DNA from: Gammaproteobacteria bacterium
GTDB lineage: Bacteria; Pseudomonadota; Gammaproteobacteria; UBA7966
Direction of reading: 5' to 3'
DNA length: 25,177 nt
Assembly (NCBI GenBank): GCA_003485715.1
Contig: DNIF01000045.1
Span: forward strand, 1-25,177
The notes beneath the pieces were generated by a model. That model worked only from the letters and a program-made list of their open reading frames with translations, was not told the DNA's origin and made no database searches. The number at the start of each line of letters is the position of its first letter. The first letter of the stretch is position 1. The position numbers were made by a program, and so were the translations under genes. Shown here one piece after another: positions 7,544-17,449 of the stretch.

Positions 7544-8422
7544 ATGAGCGCAGCAGGCGTAAAAGAAGTCTCACTCCCCACCATGCGGGCACGCGGCCAT
7601 CGTCGCAGGCGATGCCCCTTGCTGGCGCTTCTCGCGACCGCGATGTTGCCCTTGGCCGAATCCCTCGCCGCCGGGCCCGAGGGAGAGCTTCCAAGCCCGG
7701 AGGCAGTGTGGGAAGCCATCAAGACCCAGCACTTCGGCAGTCGTCCGATCGAGTCAGGCGAGGGGATCATCACGCTCGAGGCACCCGCACGCGCCGAGGA
7801 GCCCGCCTTCACCCCCATCCACATCGGCCTGCCTGCGCAGGTGCTGAGTGGTGCCCGCCAACTCAGTCGCGTCCTGCTCTTCGTCGACATGAATCCCGAG
7901 CCGCTGGCACTGGAACTCCGTGGCGGTTACGCCGGCTTGCCGGCCACGTTCGCCACCCGGGTGCGGGTCGAGCGTTACTCGCATGTGCGTGCGATTGCCG
8001 AGACGAACGAGGGGCGGCTGCACATGGCAGAGGCCTTCGTCGAGGCCAGCGGAGGCTGCTCGGCGCCACCCCAGGCGCGTGCCGGGGAGGGCTCGGTCGG
8101 TGAGATGCGCTTCAGCAGTCCGCTCGGAGAGGGCAAGCAGGTGCAGGTTTCGATCCGGCACCCCAATGCCTCCGGCCTGCAACGGGATCCCTGGACCCAC
8201 GACTGGATCCCGCCGCATTTCATTCGCTCTCTGGCGGTGAGTCACGCTGGCCAGTTGGTCTTTCACGCCCGGACCGGGATCTCCATGAGTGAGAATCCCA
8301 CCCTGCGTTTCACGCTGCCGGGGAACGTGGGTGTTGCGCAACTGCAGGTGGAGGCCATGGACTCCACCGGCGAGCTGTATCAACAGGAGTGGCGTTCCTC
8401 GCCCTCCGCTGAGGAGGAATGA
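7544..8422 (+). CDS. Quinoprotein dehydrogenase-associated SoxYZ-like fusion carrier
   Basis: This 292-residue secreted protein starts with an arginine-rich n-region and a hydrophobic core (residues 15-43, cleavage probably near LAAG). The first half (about 50-180) resembles SoxY and ends in EASGGCSAP, residues 168-175. SoxY carries intermediates on the cysteine of a C-terminal GGCGG tail; here Cys172 sits in a GGCS version. The second half (about 190-285) resembles SoxZ, with KQVQVSIRHP at the start of an immunoglobulin-like fold. Fused SoxYZ proteins of this kind are known beside PQQ alcohol dehydrogenase genes, but their cargo is unknown. An AGGCAATC-type site with GGAGG 10 nt upstream supports this ATG; an ATG at 7583 (residue 14) is possible. 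The stop overlaps the next start as ATGA. Confidence 0.85.
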   Translation: MSAAGVKEVSLPTMRARGHRRRRCPLLALLATAMLPLAESLAAGPEGELPSPEAVWEAIKTQHFGSRPIESGEGIITLEAPARAEEPAFTPIHIGLPAQVLSGARQLSRVLLFVDMNPEPLALELRGGYAGLPATFATRVRVERYSHVRAIAETNEGRLHMAEAFVEASGGCSAPPQARAGEGSVGEMRFSSPLGEGKQVQVSIRHPNASGLQRDPWTHDWIPPHFIRSLAVSHAGQLVFHARTGISMSENPTLRFTLPGNVGVAQLQVEAMDSTGELYQQEWRSSPSAEEE

Positions 8423-9468
8423 GCATGCGAGGCTTCTACCCACACTACGGCGCGGAGCGAACCTGCGGCCCGGTCCGTTCCTCGAGTTCCCGGTATTGCT
8501 TGCGAGCCCTGCGGCAGGTGGCACTGCTGCTTCTGACCTTCGGCCTGCCCGGCGTGGTGGCCGCTGGTGAGCTGGCCTGGATCACCAACCAGACCGCCGG
8601 CACGGTCTCGGTGCTCGATCTCGATGCCCTGCAGGTGATCGATACGGTGGACGTGCCGGACGGGCCGGCCGGTGTGGCAGTCACCCGCGATGGCAGTCGT
8701 GTCTACATCACGCATCCCGATCTCGGGCTGGTGAGCGAGATCGATGCCGCTACGCGCAAGTTGGTGCAGAGCATCGAAGTGGGCGGATCGCCCTTCGGCA
8801 TCGCCCTGGACGAACGTGATCGGCGGCTGCTGTTCGTAACCGACTGGTCCCGTCACATCCTCATCGTCATCGATCCGAAGAAGGGCATTCCGCTCGATCT
8901 GCTGGCGGTCGGGCAGTCGCCAGCCGGCATCGTGGTGGATGAACTGGCACGGCGGGTCTACATCGCCGATCGCGAAAGCGACACGGTCACGGTGCTGGAT
9001 GCCGATGTCGCCCGCGGCTTCGCCCAGATCAAGGTCGGCTCGCACCCCTTCGGCATCGCCTTCGATCAAGCAGCGAAGCGTGTCTATGTGGGCAACGTGC
9101 GCTCGGGCTCACTGAGCGTCATCGACACCGCGGATCTGAAGGAGACGGCGCAGATCCCGGTTGGTGAATTCCCCTACGGCATCGCAGTCGGTCGTGATGG
9201 CAAGGTGTACGTGGCGAACCAGCGGGACGATGAGATCGCGGTGGTCGATCCGGCAACGGCAAGCGTCTCGGGGCGCCAGTCCGTGGGGCGCTACCCGGAT
9301 GGTGTGGCCATCAACGCCGCCGGTGATCGACTGGTGGTCGCCAACTGGTTCGATGACTCCGTCACCGTGTTGAGCCTGCCCGGCCTCGAGACCCTCGCCA
9401 GGATCGAGGTCGGTGAGGGCTGTCGCGCCTTCGGGCAGTTCATCGGACCCGCCCCGCCGGTCCCCTGA
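8419..9468 (+). CDS. Secreted YVTN beta-propeller protein, PQQ catabolism-associated
   Basis: This 349-residue protein has a long n-region, a hydrophobic core (about 32-48) and probable cleavage after VVAA. The mature part is a run of about seven repeats of roughly 40 residues. Each contains a FGIALDE- or PDGVAIN-like turn, an RVYI/KVYVAN strand and a VTVLD/IAVVD strand, giving a seven-bladed propeller. Proteins of this type accompany quinoprotein dehydrogenase clusters and belong to a family described as PQQ-dependent catabolism-associated beta-propellers. Their function is unknown, and no catalytic residues are evident. The start overlaps the stop of the SoxYZ-like gene (ATGA), so the two are probably made together. 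Its end converges with the pseudouridine synthase gene across 64 nt. Confidence 0.85.
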   Translation: MSMRGFYPHYGAERTCGPVRSSSSRYCLRALRQVALLLLTFGLPGVVAAGELAWITNQTAGTVSVLDLDALQVIDTVDVPDGPAGVAVTRDGSRVYITHPDLGLVSEIDAATRKLVQSIEVGGSPFGIALDERDRRLLFVTDWSRHILIVIDPKKGIPLDLLAVGQSPAGIVVDELARRVYIADRESDTVTVLDADVARGFAQIKVGSHPFGIAFDQAAKRVYVGNVRSGSLSVIDTADLKETAQIPVGEFPYGIAVGRDGKVYVANQRDDEIAVVDPATASVSGRQSVGRYPDGVAINAAGDRLVVANWFDDSVTVLSLPGLETLARIEVGEGCRAFGQFIGPAPPVP

Positions 9469-9532
9469 GGGATAGCGTTAGCGGTGCAGATCCGCATTCG
9501 CGAAGTCGGGGGCGGGAGGCCGACACGCTTCG

Positions 9533-10426
9533 TCAGTCGAGGCCGGCAAGTTCGTAACGCCTCTCGCCCCCGTCCCAGGGGTCGACGAAGCTGAGCGCCG
9601 TTGCACGCAGGCGCAGTCCACGTGGATCGGGGCGGCCGCCATGGATCGGATCACCCAGGATCGGATGACCGATGCCGGCGAGGTGGCGCCTGATCTGGTG
9701 ATAGCGGCCGGTCTCGATGGCAACCCTGAGCACGCTGGCATCGCGGGCGGCATCGTGCGTCAGGACGTGGAAGCGGGTGCGCGATGGCTTGTCGTCGAGC
9801 GGACTGTCGATCACCCGCTCGCCGGTGTCAGCCACCCTTGCTGCAGCGATGCCGGCAGCTGGATGACCAGATACCTCGGCGTGGTACTGCTTGCTGATGA
9901 TGCGCTCGCGAAAGAGTGCGGACAGACGCGCCGCACCGTCCCGCGTGTGCGCCACCAGAATGAGGCCGCCGGCATCACGGTCCAGCCGGTGCGGTAGCCA
10001 GACCGGGCGACCGGTGAGTTGGGCCACCAGTCGCTCCACCGTGGCGTGATCCCCGAAGCGGGACCCTTCCATCAGGAGGCCGGGCGGTTTTTCCCAGACG
10101 CTGTAGTGGTGCTCGCTGGTGATGAGTCGCGGGCTGGGCGGCTTGCAGGCGAGCACCTCAGAGTCGTAGTAAAGCGACACCACATCGCCGCTCGCAAGCC
10201 GTCGGGTCACCCGCCGCACTCGCTCGGCGCGCCGCCCGACGGGTGCATGCCACACCGCCCCTTTCGCAAGTGCGTCCTTGATGCGCTCGTGCGACAACCC
10301 CGTGTGCTCTGCCAGCCAGTTTGTGAGTCGCGCAGGGGGTGGACTCGGCACGCGAATGGCCAACTCCTGACGCACGCGCCCGGAAGGCGAACAGGCGTTG
10401 TCGGTGGGTGCACGGGACGAACTCAT
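9533..10426 (-). CDS. RluA-family RNA pseudouridine synthase
   Basis: This 297-residue enzyme is predicted to convert specific uridines to pseudouridine in rRNA or tRNA. An S4-like RNA-binding segment covers about residues 30-90 (LTNWLAEHTGLSHERIKDALAKG). The catalytic signature HRLDRDAGGLI lies at 146-156, with Asp149 as the predicted nucleophile. The conserved GRYHQIRRHLAGIGHPILGD segment lies near 240-259. The variant GRYHQIRRH differs from the RluC/RluD form GRTHQIRVH and is closer to RluA/TruC relatives, so the target site cannot be assigned. The ATG at 10426 gives a somewhat long leader before the S4 segment. It is convergent with the beta-propeller gene and divergent from the following gene. 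Confidence 0.88.
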   Translation of the reverse strand: MSSSRAPTDNACSPSGRVRQELAIRVPSPPPARLTNWLAEHTGLSHERIKDALAKGAVWHAPVGRRAERVRRVTRRLASGDVVSLYYDSEVLACKPPSPRLITSEHHYSVWEKPPGLLMEGSRFGDHATVERLVAQLTGRPVWLPHRLDRDAGGLILVAHTRDGAARLSALFRERIISKQYHAEVSGHPAAGIAAARVADTGERVIDSPLDDKPSRTRFHVLTHDAARDASVLRVAIETGRYHQIRRHLAGIGHPILGDPIHGGRPDPRGLRLRATALSFVDPWDGGERRYELAGLD

Positions 10427-10519
10427 GCGCTCACGATAGCACCGTAACTCGCCTGCCGAAGCCGTTGCCGACTGCTAACATCGCGCCCTTTCCCTCAACA
10501 TCCTCACGAGGAAGTGACC

Positions 10520-11197
10520 ATGGATCATGCCGTTGTCGCTGCAGGTTGCCTGCGCGTCTTGCGTGAGCACCTCGACCGCGAGTTCCCACCGCTGCCACCC
10601 GGCAACGCGCGAGACCCCGGGCCACTCGTGCTGCTGTACGAGCGATGGGTGGTGAAGGAGCACTGGAACCTGGCTCGCGAGGTCTTGCCCCTGCTGCTCG
10701 GTTGCGACCCCGATATCTGGTTGACGCGCTGTGCGGATCTCGAGCTGCTGGCCGAGGCTGAGGAGTCCGCACAGGCACTGGCAGACGTGGCATCGAGCGG
10801 CATGGGCTTGCCGATCCTCAATCCGGAGGCGCCGGAGCACGAATGGCGCGTGCGGCCTGCCGACGTTTACCTCTGGGCGATTGGCGTCGGCTACCAGGTG
10901 CCAGAGCCCTTCGCGACCCTGGTGCAGTACGTACTGCAGGTGGTGAAGCGCCCTGGTTTTGCGTCGTCATCGCCGGTGACGGGTGCAGCGGCGGGGGTGG
11001 CACGTGAGCGTGTGCTGGGCGCAGCGCTGGCCCTGCTGGCGCGCACGCCACAGGCATGCCGCGACGACAATGGCTTCATCGATCCGGGGCTGATGGCGCG
11101 CTGCATCGTCGAGCAGTCCGTGCGCTGGTTCGAGTCCACGCAACCGCCCATGACTGAGGCCGAGATCGCGACGCTCATTGCCCAGTGGGTGGATTGA
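10520..11197 (+). CDS. Conserved-looking hypothetical protein, 225 residues
   Basis: I do not recognise this family. The ATG at 10520 has GAGGAAG five nucleotides upstream, better than the overlapping GTG at 10514. The protein is predicted soluble and mostly helical, with no signal peptide and no membrane helix. Notable segments are PGPLVLLYERWVVKEHWNLA (about 36-55), a Glu/Ala-rich helix near 78-95 and ADVYLWAIGVGYQVPEP near 119-135. The C-terminal helix reads MTEAEIATLIAQWV. Codon use matches the neighbours, so it looks like a genuine resident gene. A weak sigma-70-like pair (CTGCCG 10453-10458, 17-nt spacer, TAACAT 10476-10481) lies upstream. It is divergent from the pseudouridine synthase and upstream of clpB. 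No function is offered. Confidence 0.7.
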   Translation: MDHAVVAAGCLRVLREHLDREFPPLPPGNARDPGPLVLLYERWVVKEHWNLAREVLPLLLGCDPDIWLTRCADLELLAEAEESAQALADVASSGMGLPILNPEAPEHEWRVRPADVYLWAIGVGYQVPEPFATLVQYVLQVVKRPGFASSSPVTGAAAGVARERVLGAALALLARTPQACRDDNGFIDPGLMARCIVEQSVRWFESTQPPMTEAEIATLIAQWVD

Positions 11198-11218
11198 GGT
11201 TCCGCCTCGGGGGCGGGA

Positions 11219-11248
11219 CTTGAAACACCACGTGGGGCACCCCATTTA
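11219..11248 (+). promoter_or_regulatory. Sigma-32 (RpoH) heat-shock promoter of clpB
   Basis: The sequence CTTGAAA (11219-11225), a 14-nt spacer, then CCCCATTTA (11240-11248) matches the E. coli RpoH consensus (CTTGAA, 13-15 nt, CCCCATNTA) at essentially every position. It begins 22 nt after the stop of the upstream gene and points at clpB, a classical RpoH target. Transcription would start near 11255, giving an untranslated leader of about 205 nt. The match is seen directly; use by RpoH is inferred. Confidence 0.88.
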
Positions 11249-11423
11249 GTTGGGGACGTGACGAGATCAAGGTGCGCCGCCCAAGGCCCAACGGGTCAGG
11301 CTCGGCGCGCTGAGGTGTCAACCCGACAAGGGCGAAGCCGACCCCGCTCAAGGAGTCCCGCCCAAGGCGCGGTTAGATTTCTGCACGAGCCCTGAACCGA
11401 GATCAGGCCTGCCGGGACGCTGC

Positions 11424-11450
11424 TCCTCGGTCGGCCTCCCCGACCGAGGA
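11424..11450 (+). promoter_or_regulatory. Perfect hairpin masking the clpB Shine-Dalgarno region
   Basis: An 11-bp uninterrupted stem (TCCTCGGTCGG at 11424-11434, CCGACCGAGGA at 11440-11450) with a 5-nt loop ends 10 nt before the clpB ATG. The only purine-rich ribosome-binding candidate, GAGGA at 11446-11450, lies in the 3' arm and is paired with TCCTC. There is no T run, so it is not an intrinsic terminator. The geometry resembles an RNA thermometer or other translational switch. Competing partners exist upstream: ACCGAG at 11396-11401 complements CTCGGT at 11426-11431, and GCCGACC at 11337-11343 complements GGTCGGC at 11429-11435. The stem is GC-rich, so a simple melting role at growth temperature is uncertain. 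Confidence 0.55.
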
Positions 11451-11460
11451 CCCTGACTAC

Positions 11461-14037
<2,577 letters not shown>

Positions 14038-14072
14038 CGTTGGCCATCCCCCCACTCCTACTCGAGGCCTCC

Positions 14073-14155
14073 CGTCATCCCCGCGCAGGCGGGGATCCGG
14101 TTCTTCCGGGCGGCAGTGCGACGTCACTGGATTCCGGTCTGCGCGGGAATGCCGG
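14073..14155 (+). repeat. Palindromic intergenic repeat pair (dRS3-like)
   Basis: Two inverted copies of a small palindrome face each other between clpB and pilB. The first (14077-14096) is a perfect 8-bp stem, ATCCCCGC with GCGGGGAT, around GCAG. The second (14131-14150) has the form ATTCC...GGAAT with decayed inner pairs. Flanking sequences GTCAT and GGATCCGG versus CTGGATTCCGG also mirror each other. Units of the form ATTCCC-N8-GGGAAT are widespread dispersed repeats, known in Neisseria as dRS3 and common in other proteobacteria. The whole element could fold on itself and end clpB transcription, although there is no T run. Confidence 0.6.
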
Positions 14156-14198
14156 TATCGTCTCGACAGTGCCAGCCTGCGTGTGACAGCATTTCATC

Positions 14199-15926
14199 AT
14201 GGCCGTCAACCAGAGACCTCCGGGGGGTTTGCAGGGACTGAGTCGTAGTCTCGTCCAGGAGGGATTGCTGGCCGAGGACGTGGCCCTGAAGGCGGTCCGG
14301 GACGCGCAGTTGGCCAAGGTGCCCTTCGTCGCCTGGCTGGTCGCCAACCGACTCTGCAGCTCCAGCGCGATCGCCCTTAATGCGGCACGCGCCTTCGCCG
14401 TGCCGCTGATCGATCTCGATGCCATCGAGATCGACCCGGAGATCACCAAGCGGGTCAAGCACGAGCTTTTGCAGAAGCACCACGTGCTGCCTTTGTATCT
14501 TCGCGGCCGCACTTTGTTCGTCGGCGTGCTGGACCCGGCGCAGCAGGGTGCCCTCGACGAACTCCGCTTCCAGCTCAAATTCACCCCTGAGCCCGTGGTG
14601 GTGGAGTGCGACAAACTCGTCGCTTTGCTCGAAAAGCTTGCCGACGCCAATGGCGGTCTGGGCGCGCTGGAGTCCACGGACGGCGAGTTTGACTTGGGCG
14701 AGCTCGATACTGCTGGCGGCGAGCAGGAAGAGGCCGCCGATGAGAGCGAGGTCGATGACGCCCCGGTCGTGCGCTTCGTCAACCGCATGTTGATCGATGC
14801 CATCAAACGGGGTGCATCGGACCTGCACTTCGAACCCTACGAGAAATTCTATCGGGTCCGTTTTCGTGTCGACGGCGAACTCTCGGAGATCTTCCGCCCG
14901 CCATCGCAGCTTGCGGGCAAGATCGCTGCCCGCATCAAGGTCATGGCGCGTCTGGACCTGGCGGAGCGGCGGGTGCCGCAGGACGGTCGCATCAAGCTCA
15001 AGCTATCCAAGAACAAGGCCATCGACTTCCGCGTCAGCACCTGCCCCACGCTGTGGGGCGAAAAGGCGGTGATGCGTATCCTCGATTCCGACTCCGCGCG
15101 GCTCGGGATTGACATGCTCGGCTACGAGGAGGCGCAGAAGGCGCTGTTCCTCAAGAACCTGCACAAGCCCTATGGAATGTTCCTGGTTACCGGCCCGACC
15201 GGTTCGGGCAAGACGGTTTCGCTCTACACGGGCATCAACCTGCTCAACAATCCCGACATCAACATTTCCACGGCCGAAGATCCGGTCGAGATCCAGTTAC
15301 CCGGCGTGAATCAGGTCCAGGTGGACGAAAAGACCGGCATGACCTTCGCCAAGGCCCTGAAAAGCTTCCTGCGGCAGGATCCGGACGTCATTCTGGTCGG
15401 CGAGATCCGTGATCTCGAAACCGCTTCGATCGCCGTCAAGGCCGCCCAGACCGGTCACATGGTGATGTCTACCCTGCACACCAACGATGCGCCGCAGACC
15501 CTCACCCGGCTGCAGGATATGGGCGTTCCGCCTTTCGCGGTCGCCACCACCATCAACATCATCGTGGCCCAGCGCCTGGCGCGCCGACTGTGTCGCGAGT
15601 GCATGGTCGTCGACGAAGAGATCACCCCGGACCAGCTCGGCGCCGAGGGTTTCACCGAGGAAGAGATCGCGACGGGCTTCAAGGTTTTCAAGGCCCGGGG
15701 TTGCGAGCGCTGCAATAATGGCTACAAGGGGCGTACGGGGATCTATCAGGTGCTGCCCATTACCGATGCCTTGCGGCGGCTCATCATGTCCGGGGCCAAT
15801 GCTGTGGAACTCGCCGATCAGGCCGCACGCGAGGGTATTCCGGATCTGCGTCGCTCGGCGTTGACGAAGGTGCGCAACGGCGTCACCAGTCTCGAGGAGA
15901 TCAACAGCGTCACCCTCGAAGGCTAG
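14199..15926 (+). CDS. pilB: Type IV pilus assembly ATPase PilB
   Basis: This 575-residue hexameric ATPase powers pilus extension at the inner membrane. An N-terminal GspE/PilB N1-type domain (about 10-150) is followed by an acidic linker (about 155-185). The core then shows FVNRMLIDAIKRGASDLHFEPYEK, Walker A GPTGSGKT at 332-339, and the Asp box and Walker B region including LRQDPDVILVGEIRD. The His box is TGHMVMSTLHTNDAPQTL. The zinc tetracysteine appears as RRLCREC and later CERCNNGYKGRTGIY. All motifs are intact. It is first in the order pilB-pilC-pilD found in many gammaproteobacteria. No pilA lies beside it. No strong Shine-Dalgarno is visible at the ATG. Confidence 0.97.
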   Translation: MAVNQRPPGGLQGLSRSLVQEGLLAEDVALKAVRDAQLAKVPFVAWLVANRLCSSSAIALNAARAFAVPLIDLDAIEIDPEITKRVKHELLQKHHVLPLYLRGRTLFVGVLDPAQQGALDELRFQLKFTPEPVVVECDKLVALLEKLADANGGLGALESTDGEFDLGELDTAGGEQEEAADESEVDDAPVVRFVNRMLIDAIKRGASDLHFEPYEKFYRVRFRVDGELSEIFRPPSQLAGKIAARIKVMARLDLAERRVPQDGRIKLKLSKNKAIDFRVSTCPTLWGEKAVMRILDSDSARLGIDMLGYEEAQKALFLKNLHKPYGMFLVTGPTGSGKTVSLYTGINLLNNPDINISTAEDPVEIQLPGVNQVQVDEKTGMTFAKALKSFLRQDPDVILVGEIRDLETASIAVKAAQTGHMVMSTLHTNDAPQTLTRLQDMGVPPFAVATTINIIVAQRLARRLCRECMVVDEEITPDQLGAEGFTEEEIATGFKVFKARGCERCNNGYKGRTGIYQVLPITDALRRLIMSGANAVELADQAAREGIPDLRRSALTKVRNGVTSLEEINSVTLEG

Positions 15927-16131
15927 TGGAGGCTCGTAGACACGGGCGGCCATGACTGAGGCCTCCCCACCGCAGCAGCAAAGGCCCGCTCGCTACCCGT
16001 GGCATCGACTGTGAAAGTCACGGCGCCAGGGGACGACACATACAGCGCCACGAGCGCCGCTTTGGGTGGCTCGATACTTTTCTGGCAGTCAGCCCGGCGC
16101 AGCGCGCCCGGTATGGAGTGAAACCCGGACG

Positions 16132-17355
16132 ATGGCTCAGCAAGCAGTCAAGAACGAGATGTTCGTCTGGGAGGGCAAGGACCTCCGCAGCGGCCGCAAG
16201 GTGAAGGGCGAGATGACCGGCACCTCGGATGCCCTCATCAAGGCGACCCTGCGCCGCCAGGGCATCAATCCCACGGTGGTGAAGAAGAAGGGCCGCTCGC
16301 TGTTCGGCGGCGGCGGCAAGGCCATCTCCAGCAAGGACATCGCGGTCTTCAGCCGGCAGTTGGCGACGATGATGTCCTCGGGCGTGCCCATGGTGCAGGC
16401 CTTCGAGATCGTGGGACGCGGGCACGCCAACCCGAAAATGCAAGACCTCATCCTGGGGATCAAGGCGCACGTCGAGCAGGGCGGCAATCTCGCCGATGGT
16501 CTGGCGAAGTACCCGCGGCAGTTCGATCCGCTGTTCGTGAATCTGGTCGCGGCCGGAGAGGCCTCCGGCATCCTCGAGTCCATCCTCGACAAGATCGCGA
16601 CCTACAAGGAAAAAATGGAGGCGCTCAAGAGCAAGATCAAGGGCGCGTTGTTCTACCCGATTGCGGTCATCGTAGTGGCCTTCATCATCACCGCCATTCT
16701 GATGATCTTCGTCATCCCGCAGTTCGAGGAGCTGTTCAAGGGCTTCGGTGCGGACCTCCCCTATCCCACCAAGATGGTCATCGCCACCTCGCAGGTCTTC
16801 CAGGCCTACTGGTGGGCCATCTTCGGGGGGATTGGTGCAGCGATCTTCGGCGTGCTCGAGGCCAAGAAGCGTAGCCCCCGGGTGGCGCACTTCTTCGACC
16901 GGATGTCGCTCAAGATACCGGTAATGGGCGACATTCTGGAGAAATCGGCCATCGCCCGCTTCTCCCGCACGCTGTCGACGATGTTTGCGGCTGGCACGCC
17001 ACTGGTGGAGGCCATGACCTCCGTGGCCGGGGCCTGCGGCAACATCATCTTCTACGAGGCTACGCTAAGGATGCGTGACGACGTGGCCACGGGCACCCAA
17101 TTGCAGGTGGCCATGCGTGACTCCGGCCTCTTTCCCAACATGGTCGTGCAGATGGTGGCCATCGGCGAGGAGTCCGGCTCGCTGGACTCGATGCTGAGCA
17201 AGGTGGCCGACTGGTACGAGCAGGAGGTGGATGACGCTGTCGAGTCCCTGACCGCCCTGCTCGAACCCATCATCATGTCGGTGCTCGGTGTGCTGATCGG
17301 TGGTCTCGTCATTGCCATGTATCTGCCGATCTTCAAGATGGGGCAGGCGGTCTGA
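16132..17355 (+). CDS. pilC: Type IV pilus inner-membrane platform protein PilC
   Basis: This 407-residue integral membrane protein is the platform on which PilB works. Two copies of the GspF domain are present. The first runs from about 68 (DIAVFSRQLATMMSSGVPMVQA) to about 195 and the second from about 273 (AIARFSRTLSTMFAAGTPLVEA) to 398. Membrane helices lie at about 171-196, 223-242 and 378-398. The start at 16132 gives the usual N-terminal cytoplasmic stretch; upstream in-frame codons are not needed. The gene is 205 nt after pilB, a gap with no clear gene, promoter or terminator, only an imperfect inverted repeat near 15928-15966. It is 94 nt before pilD. Confidence 0.96.
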   Translation: MAQQAVKNEMFVWEGKDLRSGRKVKGEMTGTSDALIKATLRRQGINPTVVKKKGRSLFGGGGKAISSKDIAVFSRQLATMMSSGVPMVQAFEIVGRGHANPKMQDLILGIKAHVEQGGNLADGLAKYPRQFDPLFVNLVAAGEASGILESILDKIATYKEKMEALKSKIKGALFYPIAVIVVAFIITAILMIFVIPQFEELFKGFGADLPYPTKMVIATSQVFQAYWWAIFGGIGAAIFGVLEAKKRSPRVAHFFDRMSLKIPVMGDILEKSAIARFSRTLSTMFAAGTPLVEAMTSVAGACGNIIFYEATLRMRDDVATGTQLQVAMRDSGLFPNMVVQMVAIGEESGSLDSMLSKVADWYEQEVDDAVESLTALLEPIIMSVLGVLIGGLVIAMYLPIFKMGQAV

Positions 17356-17449
17356 AGCCGTCCGTGGGGTGGGTTTGGATCGGCGCACGCGCGCGGGTGG
17401 CGCGGACAGACATGCGGACCGGAACTTGCCCTGCCGCTGATCTCGTCCC

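Noticed and set aside
9501..9532. Possible terminator hairpin between the beta-propeller and pseudouridine synthase genes
   Set aside because: The pairing CGAAGTCGG with CCGA...CTTCG needs a 4-nt bulge and has no T run on either strand.
10453..10481. Sigma-70-like promoter upstream of the hypothetical gene
   Set aside because: The -10 (TAACAT) and 17-nt spacing are acceptable, but the -35 (CTGCCG) matches only half the consensus, so it is noted only within the gene entry.
11200..11218. GC-rich inverted repeat just upstream of the sigma-32 promoter
   Set aside because: CCGCC/GGCGG pairing is short and followed by the -35 box rather than a T run; it is too weak to call a terminator.
11424..11450. 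Reading the clpB leader hairpin as a terminator
   Set aside because: No T run follows, and it ends 10 nt before a start codon, which makes an initiation-control role more plausible.
16085..16110. Sigma-54-like TGGCAG upstream of pilC
   Set aside because: The -12 half (TTGCA) is missing at the right spacing, where the sequence reads CGGCGC.
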